Source: Betaproteobacteria bacterium
GTDB lineage: Bacteria > Pseudomonadota > Gammaproteobacteria > Burkholderiales > SG8-39
DNA length: 53,399 nt
Reading direction: 5' to 3'
Assembly: GCA_947467435.1 (NCBI GenBank)
Contig: CANIIA010000001.1
Coordinates: 1-53,399 of the forward strand
Position numbers and translations under genes: made by a program. The notes below the pieces were generated by a model that saw nothing but the letters and a program-made list of their open reading frames with translations, did no database searches and was not told the origin of the DNA. Below, one piece after another: positions 45,011-53,399 of the stretch (within the stretch, counting starts at the first letter, position 1; each line of letters starts with the position of its first letter).

Positions 45011-45868
45011 ATGACAACTGCCACCCTGCAAATGAATTTACCGATGCCGGTCGGAAGTCTGGAGAACTACATCCAGACCGTGAACCGTTTGCCGATGCTG
45101 AGCCTAGAGGACGAACAACGCTTAGCCAAACGCCTGCGCGATGAAAACGACGTGGCCGCCGCGCGCGAGCTCGTCCTGTCGCATTTACGCTTAGTCGTGT
45201 CGGTCTCGCGCGGTTACCTAGGCTATGGCCTGCCCCACGCCGATCTGATCCAAGAAGGCAATATCGGCTTAATGAAAGCGGTCAAACGCTTCGACCCAGA
45301 ACGCGGCGTGCGCTTAGTTTCATTTGCGCTGCATTGGATCAAAGCCGAGATTCATGAGTACATCGTGCGCAACTGGCGGATGGTAAAAATTGCCACCACC
45401 AAAGCGCAACGCAAGTTGTTTTTTAATCTGCGCTCGATGCGTACGGGTCTTGGCCCGCTCACGCAAGAGGATGTGCGTCGAGTTGCTAAAGACCTCAATG
45501 TAAAACCTGAAGAAGTGCGCGAAATGGAAATGCGGCTCTCCGGTCAAGAAATGGCATTCGAGGCTGAAGATGACGATGAATCCGCCTATGCGCCCATTCA
45601 TTTTTTAGCCACCGACGCTGAGGCAGAGCCTTCACGTACGCTTGAAACCATTCAAGACGCACAACGACAAACCACCGGTTTAAGCGACGCTCTCGGCGCG
45701 CTTGACGCCCGTAGTCGTCGTATTGTGGAAGCACGCTGGTTGCGTGAAAAAAATCCTGCGACGCTGCATGAGTTGGCGGATGAGTTTGGCGTTTCTGCTG
45801 AACGCATTCGTCAAATCGAAGCGAAGGCGTTGCAAAACATGAAGAAGTCGCTGGGCGCGTCGTTGTAA
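45011..45868 (+). CDS. rpoH: RNA polymerase sigma-32 factor
   Basis: RpoH directs transcription of heat-shock genes. The 285-residue protein has sigma region 2 ('DLIQEGNIGLMKAVKRFDPERG', 'SFALHWIKAEIHEYIVRNWRMV'), the RpoH box 'QRKLFFNLRS', which separates it from other sigma factors, and a region-4 helix-turn-helix ('LHELADEFGVSAERIRQIEAKAL'). The start is set by GGGAGA seven bases upstream. A CIRCE operator and a tandem repeat lie in the 221-bp upstream region, implying control by HrcA. Confidence 0.97.
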   Translation: MTTATLQMNLPMPVGSLENYIQTVNRLPMLSLEDEQRLAKRLRDENDVAAARELVLSHLRLVVSVSRGYLGYGLPHADLIQEGNIGLMKAVKRFDPERGVRLVSFALHWIKAEIHEYIVRNWRMVKIATTKAQRKLFFNLRSMRTGLGPLTQEDVRRVAKDLNVKPEEVREMEMRLSGQEMAFEAEDDDESAYAPIHFLATDAEAEPSRTLETIQDAQRQTTGLSDALGALDARSRRIVEARWLREKNPATLHELADEFGVSAERIRQIEAKALQNMKKSLGASL

Positions 45869-45892
45869 GTTTTCTTGCGCTTGACTGCGTGT

Positions 45893-45909
45893 CCAAGCCC
45901 CCGGCTTGG
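45893..45909. terminator. Hairpin between rpoH and sco, possible terminator
   Basis: Arms CCAAGCC and GGCTTGG flank CCC. A T-rich stretch starts only about 16 bases later on the plus strand, so this is a weak intrinsic terminator candidate for rpoH. It lies between convergent genes. Confidence 0.4.
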
Positions 45910-45953
45910 CCCGCGCGCAGCTTAGTTTCTTTTTCTTCGTTGTCTTCGTTGGC

Positions 45954-46544
45954 TTACTTGCCCGGCAATAGCAGCGGCAAATCCTGCGCCAGCGTCGCGA
46001 GTTGGTCGTGCTTCACATACAAGCGAATTCGCCCCTGCGGATCAAACACAAAACTCGCCGCGGTGTGATCAATGGTGTAGTTCTCTGGCGTACTGCCCGG
46101 ACGCTTTTCGAAATAGACCTTAAAGTCTTTGGCAATCTTGAGTGTGCCTTCTGCATCGGTATACATACCTAAAAACCGCGTATCAAAAGCTGGTACGTAC
46201 TGCGCTAACACCGCTTGTGTATCTCGCGCTGGGTCGAGCGTAACAAACAACACCTGTACGCGATCCGCTTGCGAACCAAGCGATTGCATCACTGCTTTCA
46301 GCTCAGACAATGTGGTGGGACACACGTCTGGACATTGCGTAAAGCCAAAAAATAAGACTACCGCTTTACCCTGAAAATCGGCCAAGGTGCGCACCACGCC
46401 ATGGTGATCGGTGAGCTGAAAGTCGCGCGCATAGGTTGCGCCGGTGATATCGGTGTTTTGAAATTTTGGCGCACTGCTGTCGCACGCACCAATCAAGCTG
46501 GCGAGCATGCACGCAATCAACACCTTCAAAAATTTAAGCGACAA
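45954..46544 (-). CDS. SCO1/SenC copper chaperone of cytochrome oxidase
   Basis: SCO proteins deliver copper to the CuA site of subunit II or reduce its cysteines. The product has a lipobox 'LIGAC', then a thioredoxin fold with the copper ligands Cys-x3-Cys in 'FTQCPDVCP' (about 71 and 75) and the His in '[10 protein letters not shown]'. I chose the TTG at 46544, which gives a proper signal peptide and overlaps the ctaB stop; an earlier TTG is at 46571. Without an ATG in a sensible place the start remains uncertain. Confidence 0.92.
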   Translation of the reverse strand: MSLKFLKVLIACMLASLIGACDSSAPKFQNTDITGATYARDFQLTDHHGVVRTLADFQGKAVVLFFGFTQCPDVCPTTLSELKAVMQSLGSQADRVQVLFVTLDPARDTQAVLAQYVPAFDTRFLGMYTDAEGTLKIAKDFKVYFEKRPGSTPENYTIDHTAASFVFDPQGRIRLYVKHDQLATLAQDLPLLLPGK

Positions 46545-47520
46545 GGTAGTGATCCAGTAACAGCGCCGCAAATAACAAGGCGAGATACAAAATTGAAAAG
46601 CGAAATGTTTTTTGCGCTAAACGATCGCTGTAGTGCAAATGGATGCGTAACGAGTACACGATAAACCACACACCCAAAATAATTGCACTGAGCAGATACA
46701 ACCAACCACTCATACGCACAACAAATGGCAGCAACGTCGCTGCAAATAAAATAAAGGTGTAGAGCAACACATGTAAGCGCGTAAATTCTGGGCCGTGCGT
46801 GACCGGCAACATGGGCAATCCGGCTTTGGCATATTCCTCGGTGCGATACAAGGCCAAGGCCCAAAAGTGCGGTGGCGTCCAGGTATAAATAATTAAAAAC
46901 AACAGCATCGCTTCGAGCGTGACTTCGCCAGTCACTGCAGCCCAACCCAGCACCGGAGGCATGGCACCGGAGGCACCTCCAATCACAATATTCTGAGGTG
47001 TTGCTGGCTTGAGTAACACCGTGTAAATCACGGCATAACCAACAAATGTGGCGAGGGTGAGCCACATCGTGAGTACATTCACAAACGAGGCCAGCACCCA
47101 CAACCCCACTCCGCCTACCACGCCGGCAAAGATCAGTGTCTGGGTATTACTCAGCTCTCCACGCGGTAGCGGTCGACGACTGGTGCGCTGCATGCGTGCA
47201 TCAATTTTTTGCTCAACCAAGCAATTAAACGCAGCGGCCGCACCGGCGACGAGCGCAATACCGGTTGTGCCCGCGAGCAAAATTTGTAGGGGAACCATGC
47301 CCGGGGTGGCAAGAAACATACCGATCACGGCCGTAAATACAATGAGCGACACGACACGAGGTTTCGTCAACGCGTAAAACGCCGACATACGCGCACGTAA
47401 TCGCACGAGAAAAGGCTTCGAATCGATACTTAAGGTGTCGGGGCGCACAGAGTGGACTTGGGTCAAGAGCGGTGCGTTAAGTGTGATCAAGCATGGAAGC
47501 AGTGGATGCTCATGATGCAC
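46534..47520 (-). CDS. ctaB: Heme O synthase (protoheme IX farnesyltransferase)
   Basis: CtaB (CyoE) attaches a farnesyl group to heme B to give heme O. The protein has the UbiA-type Asp motifs '[21 protein letters not shown]' and '[15 protein letters not shown]', the '[13 protein letters not shown]' motif and about eight or nine helices. The start is uncertain: a GTG at 47520 overlaps the ctaA stop, and the next ATG at 47388 precedes the conserved '[10 protein letters not shown]'. Confidence 0.95.
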   Translation of the reverse strand: MHHEHPLLPCLITLNAPLLTQVHSVRPDTLSIDSKPFLVRLRARMSAFYALTKPRVVSLIVFTAVIGMFLATPGMVPLQILLAGTTGIALVAGAAAAFNCLVEQKIDARMQRTSRRPLPRGELSNTQTLIFAGVVGGVGLWVLASFVNVLTMWLTLATFVGYAVIYTVLLKPATPQNIVIGGASGAMPPVLGWAAVTGEVTLEAMLLFLIIYTWTPPHFWALALYRTEEYAKAGLPMLPVTHGPEFTRLHVLLYTFILFAATLLPFVVRMSGWLYLLSAIILGVWFIVYSLRIHLHYSDRLAQKTFRFSILYLALLFAALLLDHYLVA

Positions 47521-48595
47521 TCACTGCACTGGGTGCAGTGGGTCCAACCGCTTGCAACGTGCGCATCGCGTAGAGACGGCAGTTTATCACGATGAGTATC
47601 GACAGCAGCAGGGCAGCGCCCGCGTTATGCGCCGCCGCTAACCATAACGGCAAACTGAGCACCACGTTGCCTAAACCAATCGCAATTTGTGCCAACAAAA
47701 GAACCGCCAGTCCGCGCGCCAGGCCTCGGCAGTTGGCCACGCGCGCTAAGCGGTGCGCCAATCCACCCACAACAAAGAACACCAACACCGCGAACATCCG
47801 ATGCGTCCAATGAATCGCCGTCAGTGCCTCAACCGATAGCCAAGCGCCTTGTGCTGTCTGTCCGAGCTCACGCAGCACATGAAACGCATTCGCAAAATCC
47901 ATCGGTGGCACAACGTGTCCACGACACAGTGGCAGATCTGGACAAGCTAAAGCCGCATAGTTCGTGCTAACCCATCCGCCGAGTGCAATTTGTACGATCA
48001 CAACACCTAACGCCACGCTTGCCAAACGCCGAACACCCGGCACACCATTTACAGTAGATTGTGATGGTGATGGTGATGGTGATGGTGTTTGTATTTTTGT
48101 TTGTGTTGTTATTTGCACTGCCAACCACTGTTCGGTAGACAACCACACCAATAATGCAAGCAAGCTCATCCCACCTAAAAGATGCGCCGTCACGATGGCC
48201 GGTTTGAGTAACAACGTCACCGTCCACATCCCTAACGTGGCTTGCACCCCTAACAACACCAGCATCACGATGGGTAAACGTATCGAGGTGTGTCTGCGCT
48301 GCAGCCAAGCAACAACGGCAATCGCAAGGATGCACAAGCCCAATACACCGGCCAGATAGCGATGACCCATTTCTTTCCAGGCTTTGGGTATCGACACTGG
48401 GCCATGATCACCCCCTTGCGCTTGCACTGCGGCGTCGATTTGTTGCGTGGCATGCGCTGGCGTGAGCTGTCCATAACAGCCTGGCCAATCTGGGCAACCT
48501 AATCCAGCATCCGATAATCGAACGTACGCACCCACCACCAACACGATGAGGGTGAGTACGGCGCTAAAGTAAACAAGTCGTCGATAGATAGACAT
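47510..48595 (-). CDS. ctaA: Heme A synthase
   Basis: CtaA (Cox15 type) oxidises heme O to heme A. The 361-residue protein has about eight helices in two halves. Likely heme-ligand histidines lie in 'MGHRYLAG', '[10 protein letters not shown]', 'HWTHRMFAV' and 'AAHNAGAAL'. The N-terminal '[18 protein letters not shown]' is typical. A low-complexity loop between the halves contains '[11 protein letters not shown]', encoded by a hexanucleotide repeat, and is probably an inserted or expanded segment. It lies 6 bp after the SCO-like gene. Confidence 0.94.
   Translation of the reverse strand: MSIYRRLVYFSAVLTLIVLVVGAYVRLSDAGLGCPDWPGCYGQLTPAHATQQIDAAVQAQGGDHGPVSIPKAWKEMGHRYLAGVLGLCILAIAVVAWLQRRHTSIRLPIVMLVLLGVQATLGMWTVTLLLKPAIVTAHLLGGMSLLALLVWLSTEQWLAVQITTQTKIQTPSPSPSPSQSTVNGVPGVRRLASVALGVVIVQIALGGWVSTNYAALACPDLPLCRGHVVPPMDFANAFHVLRELGQTAQGAWLSVEALTAIHWTHRMFAVLVFFVVGGLAHRLARVANCRGLARGLAVLLLAQIAIGLGNVVLSLPLWLAAAHNAGAALLLSILIVINCRLYAMRTLQAVGPTAPSAVSAS
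48061..48087. repeat. Hexanucleotide microsatellite inside ctaA
   Basis: GTGATG is repeated four times and followed by GTG. On the coding strand it encodes alternating Ser and Pro. The unit is two codons long, so length change would keep the frame and only lengthen or shorten the loop between the two halves of heme A synthase. Confidence 0.92.
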
Positions 48596-48601
48596 CGTGC
48601 G

Positions 48602-49204
48602 TTACCGCGTTGGTGTGTATTTGAGTAGTTTTTCTAAGTCTTTGATGATGCGCGATGCATTGGCATCTCGTGGGTAACGTAAAACTAAATTACCCATCGG
48701 ATCGATCACAAATAGATGATCGCTCGGGGCATCGTGCCTTGCTGGCTCAGCACTGGCATCCATAAACGCTTGGGCAAATGACCCTGAAGGCATGTTCAAT
48801 ACGCGCGTTCCCTCAAAGCCAACCAAGCGCGCGGGATCGGGCCTTTGCGCATCTGTAACAAGCCAGACGCGCTCCACGCGCGGCGCATCCTTACCTTGTG
48901 CGGTACGAATCTGGCGCATGTAGTACAGTTTTTTTTCGCACCAGGCATCGCATGCACTGGAATCGACTTGCACCATCATCCACCGACCACGTAGTTCGGA
49001 CATGGCGACGCGTTTACCTTCACCCGCATCAAACGTTATATCTGGCAACAAACGGGGCGGAATAAATTCGCCGTAGTTCGATGTGGTACGCGGGGCCCAA
49101 TCTAGAAAAAATGCCAAGTAGGCGCCGAACACAGGTAGCGCAAAAAAAATCGCTAAGCCCAGTAACTTAATCCGACCTTGCCGAATAGCTGCTGCATCAT
49201 GCAT
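48602..49204 (-). CDS. SCO-like membrane protein of the oxidase locus
   Basis: This 200-residue protein has one N-terminal helix (about 13-34) and a thioredoxin-like domain facing the periplasm. The domain has a Cys-x3-Cys in 'SSACDAWCEKK' (as in SCO proteins), a 'VWLVTDAQRPDP' strand and 'DHLFVIDPMGNLVLRYP'. The equivalent gene often sits between surf1 and ctaA in Betaproteobacteria without an agreed function. Its start overlaps the surf1 stop by 8 bp. A role in thiol or copper handling during oxidase assembly is inference. Confidence 0.85.
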   Translation of the reverse strand: MHDAAAIRQGRIKLLGLAIFFALPVFGAYLAFFLDWAPRTTSNYGEFIPPRLLPDITFDAGEGKRVAMSELRGRWMMVQVDSSACDAWCEKKLYYMRQIRTAQGKDAPRVERVWLVTDAQRPDPARLVGFEGTRVLNMPSGSFAQAFMDASAEPARHDAPSDHLFVIDPMGNLVLRYPRDANASRIIKDLEKLLKYTPTR

Positions 49205-49952
49205 GCGAATGATCCGTCGAAGAAATTGCGCGAAAGCTCAATAAAATAAATAACACGATCGAAAATACAGACAACGCAAACCACTGCAACGCGTAGCTGA
49301 GATGTTTTTCGATGCCCGCGTCTGGTCGCGGCCAATCGCGCACCAAGGAATCTGCAGTCGGTCCGTGTTGTTCGATGAGCAGTGGCTCTAAGATCAAGCC
49401 TGTAGCCGCGCGTGCTAGTTCAATCGATAAGTTTTGCCACACGCGACCTTGCGTACCGCCACCAGCATCCAGCGCACGCGGCGCACGTAACTGTGCCACA
49501 CCATCGATGTGTTGTATGCCAACCAAAGAAGGCACCTCTGGTAGATGCGCTCGACGTGCATCTGCTGGCACCCAGCCACGATTCACCAACACATGCGTTT
49601 GCGTGCCCGCAACTTGTAACGCTTGTATCACGTGATAGCCGACGCGACCTTGATACATTTTTTGATCGAGAAAAATCATCGGCTCTGGTAAGAATGTGCC
49701 TTCAACGCGTACACGGGTTTGCACCCAAGCCGCTGGGTCTTGTACCGGGATATCTAATAATTTTGCTGGTTGTCGTTGCGCGCTGGCATGGCGCTGCGCC
49801 AAATCACGTTTTGTTTGTGCACGTCCAAGTTGCCATTGCCCCAGGGCAAAGGTGGCTGCACACATGCACACGCTCAATACAAACGCCCAGCCTTTCGGTT
49901 GAAAGCGTCGGCCAAACACGGTGCGTTGTTTGATTGGAAGCGTGGTCTTCAT
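49197..49952 (-). CDS. SURF1 family cytochrome oxidase assembly protein
   Basis: SURF1 proteins help insert heme a into subunit I. The 251-residue protein has an N-terminal helix with 'FALGQWQLGRAQTKRDL', a periplasmic domain with 'VNRGWVPAD' (typical 'V-N-R-G-W-V-P') and a C-terminal helix with 'HLSYALQWFALSVFSIVLF'. It starts only 17 bp from the divergent DUF2909 gene. Confidence 0.95.
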   Translation of the reverse strand: MKTTLPIKQRTVFGRRFQPKGWAFVLSVCMCAATFALGQWQLGRAQTKRDLAQRHASAQRQPAKLLDIPVQDPAAWVQTRVRVEGTFLPEPMIFLDQKMYQGRVGYHVIQALQVAGTQTHVLVNRGWVPADARRAHLPEVPSLVGIQHIDGVAQLRAPRALDAGGGTQGRVWQNLSIELARAATGLILEPLLIEQHGPTADSLVRDWPRPDAGIEKHLSYALQWFALSVFSIVLFILLSFRAISSTDHSHA

Positions 49953-49969
49953 TCCGTTAAACTAATGAC

Positions 49970-50167
49970 ATGCGCTACGCCGTCATCGCCATGCTGTTAC
50001 TCATTGTTGTCAGCCTTGTTTCTGGGCTGTATTACGTCATGCGTGATCAAGCGGATTCAAATCGTGCAATGAAAGCCTTGGCTTGGCGCGTGGGTCTTTC
50101 GATGGGGCTATTTCTTCTGTTGCTTGTATCGTACTGGTTCGGCTGGATTCAGGGTCGACCGGCGTAA
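49970..50167 (+). CDS. Twin transmembrane protein, DUF2909 family
   Basis: This 65-residue protein has two helices (about 5-23 and 40-58) joined by a short polar loop with 'MRDQADSNRAMKALAWRVGLSM', the conserved pattern of DUF2909. It is transcribed opposite to the oxidase genes on both sides, a placement common in Burkholderiales. Its role is unknown, but constant linkage suggests a part in oxidase assembly. Confidence 0.88.
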   Translation: MRYAVIAMLLLIVVSLVSGLYYVMRDQADSNRAMKALAWRVGLSMGLFLLLLVSYWFGWIQGRPA

Positions 50168-50252
50168 CGCGCAAGTCGCACAGAACGTCACGCTCAGCAA
50201 TCAGCGAGACGCCACGGCCTAGAAAACCCACTTCTAGAATAATCAATGCCTG

Positions 50253-50282
50253 AAAAAAAGATGCCGCACTGTGTGCGGCATC
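50253..50282 (-). terminator. Terminator of the ctaD-ctaE operon
   Basis: On the minus strand a nine-base perfect stem GATGCCGCA/TGCGGCATC with a five-base loop is followed directly by T7. It ends the oxidase transcript about 100 bp after the ctaE stop. Confidence 0.92.
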
Positions 50283-50304
50283 GAAACACGCTCCAACTCG
50301 TCTA

Positions 50305-50332
50305 AGGGGGCGACTCTACGTTCGCGCCCCCT
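50305..50332. other. GC-rich hairpin after ctaE
   Basis: Eight-base arms AGGGGGCG (50305-50312) and CGCCCCCT (50325-50332) flank a 12-nt loop. It lies between the ctaE stop and the T-tailed terminator at 50253. It may protect the mRNA 3' end or act with the terminator. Confidence 0.45.
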
Positions 50333-50383
50333 GACGTCTCCTCCTGTTATTCCTTTAGATGCTTAGGCGTGCGATCGACTCGT

Positions 50384-51250
50384 TTATAGCCAGTAAACGA
50401 AAATGAACAGGCCGAGCCACACCACGTCAACGAAGTGCCAATACCAAGCCACGGCTTCAAACGCAAAGTGGTGATCTGGCTTAAAGTGGCCCTTCAAACA
50501 ACGCGCAAGAATGACGCTCAGCATGATGGCGCCCAGGGTCACATGAAAGCCGTGAAAGCCGGTCAACATATAAAACGTTGAGCCATACACACCAGTCGAA
50601 AGCTTGAGGTTGAGGTCGGAGTAGCCGTGACCATACTCGATCACCTGACACACCAAGAAAATCGCGCCTAGCAAGACGGTTAAAAACATAAACGAATTGA
50701 GAAGGCCGCGCTTTTCAACCTTCAGGGCCCAGTGTGCAACCGTGATGGTCACACCAGAGCTGAGCAGCAAAAAGGTGTTCAAGGCAGGTAAGCCCCACGC
50801 ACCCATCGGCGAGAATTTTTCGGTGAACCCAGGACCAGCAGAAGGCCACGCTGCAGTAAAGCCGGGCCACATATATTCGTTATGGGTGAGGTTGCTCAGA
50901 TCTGGCACCGATATCACGCGCGCCCAAAATAGCGCGCCAAAAAACGCCGCAAAAAACATCACCTCAGAAAAAATAAACCAGCTCATCGACCAACGAAATG
51001 AAAGATCAACGCGCTTGGAATACAAATTACCCTCGGACTCGGCAATCACATCACCGAACCAACGAAACAGCATGTACAAAATGATCATCACACCAGCGGA
51101 TAACAACGGCCAGCCTGGACCCGTTTCATTAAAGATACACACGGCACCCAAGGCCATACAAAACAGACCCACCGAGCCGATGATTGGCCAAGGTTTGGGT
51201 TGCGGGATGTAGTAATCCGGTGTGCCCTGTGCTGTGACGTGCTGTCCCAT
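50384..51250 (-). CDS. ctaE: Cytochrome c oxidase subunit III
   Basis: Subunit III stabilises the aa3 oxidase core in the inner membrane. The 288-residue protein has seven helices and family motifs 'WFGDVIAESEG', 'SWFIFSEVMFFAAFFGALFWAR', 'GSTFYMLTGFHGFHVTLG' and the C-terminal 'AVAWYWHFVDVVWLGLFIFVYW'. It lies 44 bp after the DUF2970 gene. Confidence 0.97.
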   Translation of the reverse strand: MGQHVTAQGTPDYYIPQPKPWPIIGSVGLFCMALGAVCIFNETGPGWPLLSAGVMIILYMLFRWFGDVIAESEGNLYSKRVDLSFRWSMSWFIFSEVMFFAAFFGALFWARVISVPDLSNLTHNEYMWPGFTAAWPSAGPGFTEKFSPMGAWGLPALNTFLLLSSGVTITVAHWALKVEKRGLLNSFMFLTVLLGAIFLVCQVIEYGHGYSDLNLKLSTGVYGSTFYMLTGFHGFHVTLGAIMLSVILARCLKGHFKPDHHFAFEAVAWYWHFVDVVWLGLFIFVYWL

Positions 51251-51294
51251 GTTGCGTTCCCCTCTCGTTCCCTGAATCTGTACGCCTCGCCGCT

Positions 51295-51510
51295 TTAGGC
51301 GAGGATCAGTTTAACCACCAATAGCAGCGACGCGACAAACAGCACGCCACCAATGAGTCCAGCCACAATCACCTGCACTGGGCTGAGCGACACCGAATCA
51401 CGGTCGTAATCAGCACGCTTGCGCACACCAAGAAACGACCACAACACCGCTTTCGCTGCTTCAAACGCCGTGGCTTTACGTATCACTGCATCGCCTGGCT
51501 GCACGCTCAT
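51295..51510 (-). CDS. DUF2970 family small membrane protein
   Basis: This 71-residue protein has the DUF2970 pattern: 'AAKAVLWSFLGVRKRADYDRD', then 'SPVQVIVAGLIGGVLFVASLLLVV', with one C-terminal helix. DUF2970 genes sit between cox11 and ctaE in many Betaproteobacteria and have no defined role. The ATG overlaps the cox11 stop as ATGA. Confidence 0.9.
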   Translation of the reverse strand: MSVQPGDAVIRKATAFEAAKAVLWSFLGVRKRADYDRDSVSLSPVQVIVAGLIGGVLFVASLLLVVKLILA

Positions 51511-52064
51511 GACTTATCGCCTTTCAATCCAGCGACCTCAAAAAACGTGTAGGACAAGGTAATGGTATTCACATCGCTCGGTAGTTTTGGATCAATCAAA
51601 AACACCACGGGCATACGGCGTGTTTCTCCGGCCGCGAGGGTTTGCTTTGTAAAGCAAAAACAATCGAGCTTATTAAAATATTGGCCCGCCAGCTGCGGGC
51701 CGTAGCTTGGCACAGCCTGACCGGTCACCGCGTAATCGCGCACGTTGGTGACTTCATACTCAATCGTCACCAGCTCGCCTGGGTGGACATCAATGTGGCG
51801 CACCAACGGACGGAATCGCCATGGTAAGTGATGTGCGTTGGCATCCAGCTCGATACTCAGCGTGCGCGAAAAATCGATTTGCGTGTTTTCAACGGATTGA
51901 CGCGTGGTGGCCGGCACCAAACTATCGAGACCCATGGCCTCGCATATTTTGGCGTATACGGGTACCAATGCGTAACCGAATCCAAACATCAACGCCGCAA
52001 TCACCGAAAGCTTCACGAGTAAGCGTCGGTTTTCTTCGCGCTGAGCAACTGCAAGTACGTTCAT
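51507..52064 (-). CDS. ctaG: Cytochrome c oxidase assembly protein CtaG/Cox11
   Basis: CtaG (Cox11) delivers copper to the CuB site of subunit I. The 185-residue protein has one N-terminal helix (about 12-34, 'GYALVPVYAKICEA'), a periplasmic immunoglobulin-like domain and the copper motif 'CFCF' in 'NKLDCFCFTKQTL'. The ATG at 52064 overlaps the stop of the small upstream gene as ATGA; a longer reading frame to 52214 would swallow that gene and has no homology. Confidence 0.96.
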   Translation of the reverse strand: MNVLAVAQREENRRLLVKLSVIAALMFGFGYALVPVYAKICEAMGLDSLVPATTRQSVENTQIDFSRTLSIELDANAHHLPWRFRPLVRHIDVHPGELVTIEYEVTNVRDYAVTGQAVPSYGPQLAGQYFNKLDCFCFTKQTLAAGETRRMPVVFLIDPKLPSDVNTITLSYTFFEVAGLKGDKS

Positions 52065-52159
52065 CTTAGTAACCAGTACTTCAGCACAATGCCCGCGAAA
52101 AACGCGGCAGCCACCGTGACCAAAATCAATCCGGTTTTCGCGTTCTTCGACAAGGCCAT
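52061..52159 (-). CDS. Cytochrome oxidase small assembly protein, 32 residues
   Basis: The ATG at 52159 opens a 32-codon frame starting MALSKNAKTGLILVTVAAAF and ending 'LKYWLLR'. It has one helix (about 10-26). Small peptides of this form are annotated between ctaD and cox11 in Betaproteobacteria (from memory). The stop overlaps the ctaG start as ATGA, and the ctaD stop lies 29 bp upstream. Gene overlap, basic N-terminus and single helix support it. Confidence 0.82.
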   Translation of the reverse strand: MALSKNAKTGLILVTVAAAFFAGIVLKYWLLR

Positions 52160-52188
52160 GAGCGTATGCAATCGCGTGTTGAGAATGG

Positions 52189-53399
52189 TTATTTAATGAC
52201 CGGCGGGGTCTCAAACGAGTGATAAGGCGCCGGTGTTGGCAAATGCGTCCACTCTAAGGAGTCCGCACCTTCCCATGGTAAGGCTGGCGCTTTCTCACCG
52301 CTTCTTAAAGCTTTGAGGATGATGTACAAAAACAAGAGCTGCGAGAGTCCAAATCCAAACGAACCAATCGAGCTGATTTTGTTCCATGTTTCAAACATCA
52401 GCGGGTAATCGGGAATACGACGCGGCATGCCAGCCAAGCCCGAGAAGTGCTGCACGAAGAACGTGATGTTGAAAAAGATCATCGACAACCAGAAGTGCCA
52501 TTTGCCTAGCGTTTCGTCGTACATCCGACCGGTCCATTTCGGAAACCAGAAGTACACGCCAGCAAAAGCTGTGAACAACGCACCGGCCACCATCACGTAG
52601 TGAAAGTGCGCCACGACGTAATAAGTGTCATGCAACTGAATGTCGACTGCGGCCAAGGACAACACCAAGCCCGAAAAACCACCCATGGTGAAGAGAAACA
52701 AGAAGCCCAGGGCAAACAACATGGGTGTTTCAAACGACAATGAACCACGCCACATCGTCGCGAGCCAATTAAATATTTTTGCAGCTGTCGGCACCGCAAT
52801 CAGCGTGGTCGCGAACATGAAAAACAACTGACCCGCCACCGGCATACCGGTGGTGTACATGTGGTGCGCCCAAACGATAAACGACAGGATCGCAATCGAC
52901 GCGGTGGCATAAACCATCGAGGCGTAGCCAAACAACGGCTTGCGCGAAAAGGCCGGAATAATCTGCGAGATCACACCAAACGCCGGCAAGATGATGATGT
53001 AGACCTCGGGATGACCGAAGAACCAGAAAATGTGCTGATACAGCACCGGGTCGCCACCACCCGCGGCATTAAAGAACGACGTACCAAAGTGACGGTCCGT
53101 AAGGGTCATCGTCACCGCACCTGCCAACACAGGCATTGAAGCGATCAGCAAATAACCGGTAATCAGCCAGGTCCAACAAAACAACGGCATCTTCATTAAA
53201 GTCATGCCCGGTGCACGCATGTTCAAAATCGTGGTGACGATATTGATCGAGCCCATGATGGAACTCATGCCAAGTAAGTGCACTGCAAAGATGGTGAGAT
53301 CCATGCCAATGCCCATCTGTGAAGTGAGCGGTGCGTACATGGTCCAACCCACACCAGGCGCTCCGCCAGGCATGAAAAAAGACATGATCAACAAGCTTC
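52189..53399 (-). CDS. ctaD: Cytochrome c oxidase subunit I (5' end beyond window)
   Basis: Subunit I carries heme a and the heme a3-CuB site. The visible 403 codons run to the window edge, so the N-terminus is missing. Seen are the covalent His-Tyr pair in '[14 protein letters not shown]', the CuB histidines in '[13 protein letters not shown]', and the heme histidines in '[14 protein letters not shown]'. The C-terminus is the normal 'RRIPDYP...' aa3 type. It leads the operon ctaD, small peptide, ctaG, DUF2970, ctaE. Confidence 0.97.
   Translation of the reverse strand, partial: SLLIMSFFMPGGAPGVGWTMYAPLTSQMGIGMDLTIFAVHLLGMSSIMGSINIVTTILNMRAPGMTLMKMPLFCWTWLITGYLLIASMPVLAGAVTMTLTDRHFGTSFFNAAGGGDPVLYQHIFWFFGHPEVYIIILPAFGVISQIIPAFSRKPLFGYASMVYATASIAILSFIVWAHHMYTTGMPVAGQLFFMFATTLIAVPTAAKIFNWLATMWRGSLSFETPMLFALGFLFLFTMGGFSGLVLSLAAVDIQLHDTYYVVAHFHYVMVAGALFTAFAGVYFWFPKWTGRMYDETLGKWHFWLSMIFFNITFFVQHFSGLAGMPRRIPDYPLMFETWNKISSIGSFGFGLSQLLFLYIILKALRSGEKAPALPWEGADSLEWTHLPTPAPYHSFETPPVIK

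Noticed and set aside
51507..52214. Cox11 starting at 52214 as a 235-residue protein
   Set aside because: The first 50 residues are not hydrophobic and show no Cox11 character. They read through the 32-residue peptide gene in another frame and reach into the ctaD end. The ATG at 52064 gives the normal length.

Overview
The window looks like chromosome from a betaproteobacterium, most likely in Burkholderiales. This rests on gene content and order, not on a database search. The order yebC-ruvCAB-tolQRAB-pal-cpoB is present, as is lolB-ispE-tRNA-Gln-prs-rplY-pth-ychF. The aa3 oxidase locus carries the betaproteobacterial small proteins (DUF2970, DUF2909 and a 32-residue assembly peptide). There are two Bug-type solute receptors, and the base composition is moderate.

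Positions 1-13.8 kb are accessory. They hold many small envelope proteins: two paralogous multi-pass membrane proteins, a DUF2752 protein, a fusion of an LprI-like domain to a superinfection-immunity-like membrane domain, a zinc-ribbon/RDD protein and a DUF218 (YdcF-like) protein. They also hold a 1109-residue repeat protein with no visible signal peptide, two paralogous secreted proteins with eight identically spaced cysteines, a secreted caspase-like protein in a three-gene operon, a truncated globin behind an AT-rich palindrome, a 56-residue secreted or anchored peptide, an SbtA-type permease and a broken hydrolase-like gene.

Positions 14.0-23.8 kb are all on the minus strand. A tRNA-Lys gene is followed by four tandem copies of its own terminator. 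Upstream of it lie a TsuA/YeeE-type thiosulfate transporter, queC, the complete tol-pal system and yebC-ruvCAB. Overlapping start and stop codons tie yeeE-queC-cpoB-pal together, and ruvC-ruvA likewise.

Positions 23.9-34.6 kb carry a HerA/DUF853 ATPase, a DMT exporter, the ABC-F protein YbiT, and a small catabolic-looking operon of SDR, TauD/TfdA-like dioxygenase and Tat-exported Bug receptor. A GNAT acetyltransferase, a second Bug receptor and a membrane-fused spermidine-synthase-like protein follow.

Positions 34.6-45.9 kb are housekeeping: ychF, pth, rplY, prs, tRNA-Gln, ispE, lolB, a TPR protein, mutM, coaD, rsmD, ftsY and rpoH. rpoH has a perfect CIRCE (HrcA) operator and a 13-bp tandem repeat in its leader.

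Positions 45.9-53.4 kb hold the cytochrome c oxidase and heme A locus: sco, ctaB, ctaA, an SCO-like protein, surf1, DUF2909, ctaE, DUF2970, ctaG/cox11, the small assembly peptide, and ctaD, which is cut by the window edge.

The best candidates for something undescribed are the 2.4-12 kb envelope island (repeat protein, paired 8-Cys proteins, caspase-like operon), the tandem terminator array, and the combined control region of rpoH. I found no phage, insertion sequence, CRISPR array or complete recognised defence system.
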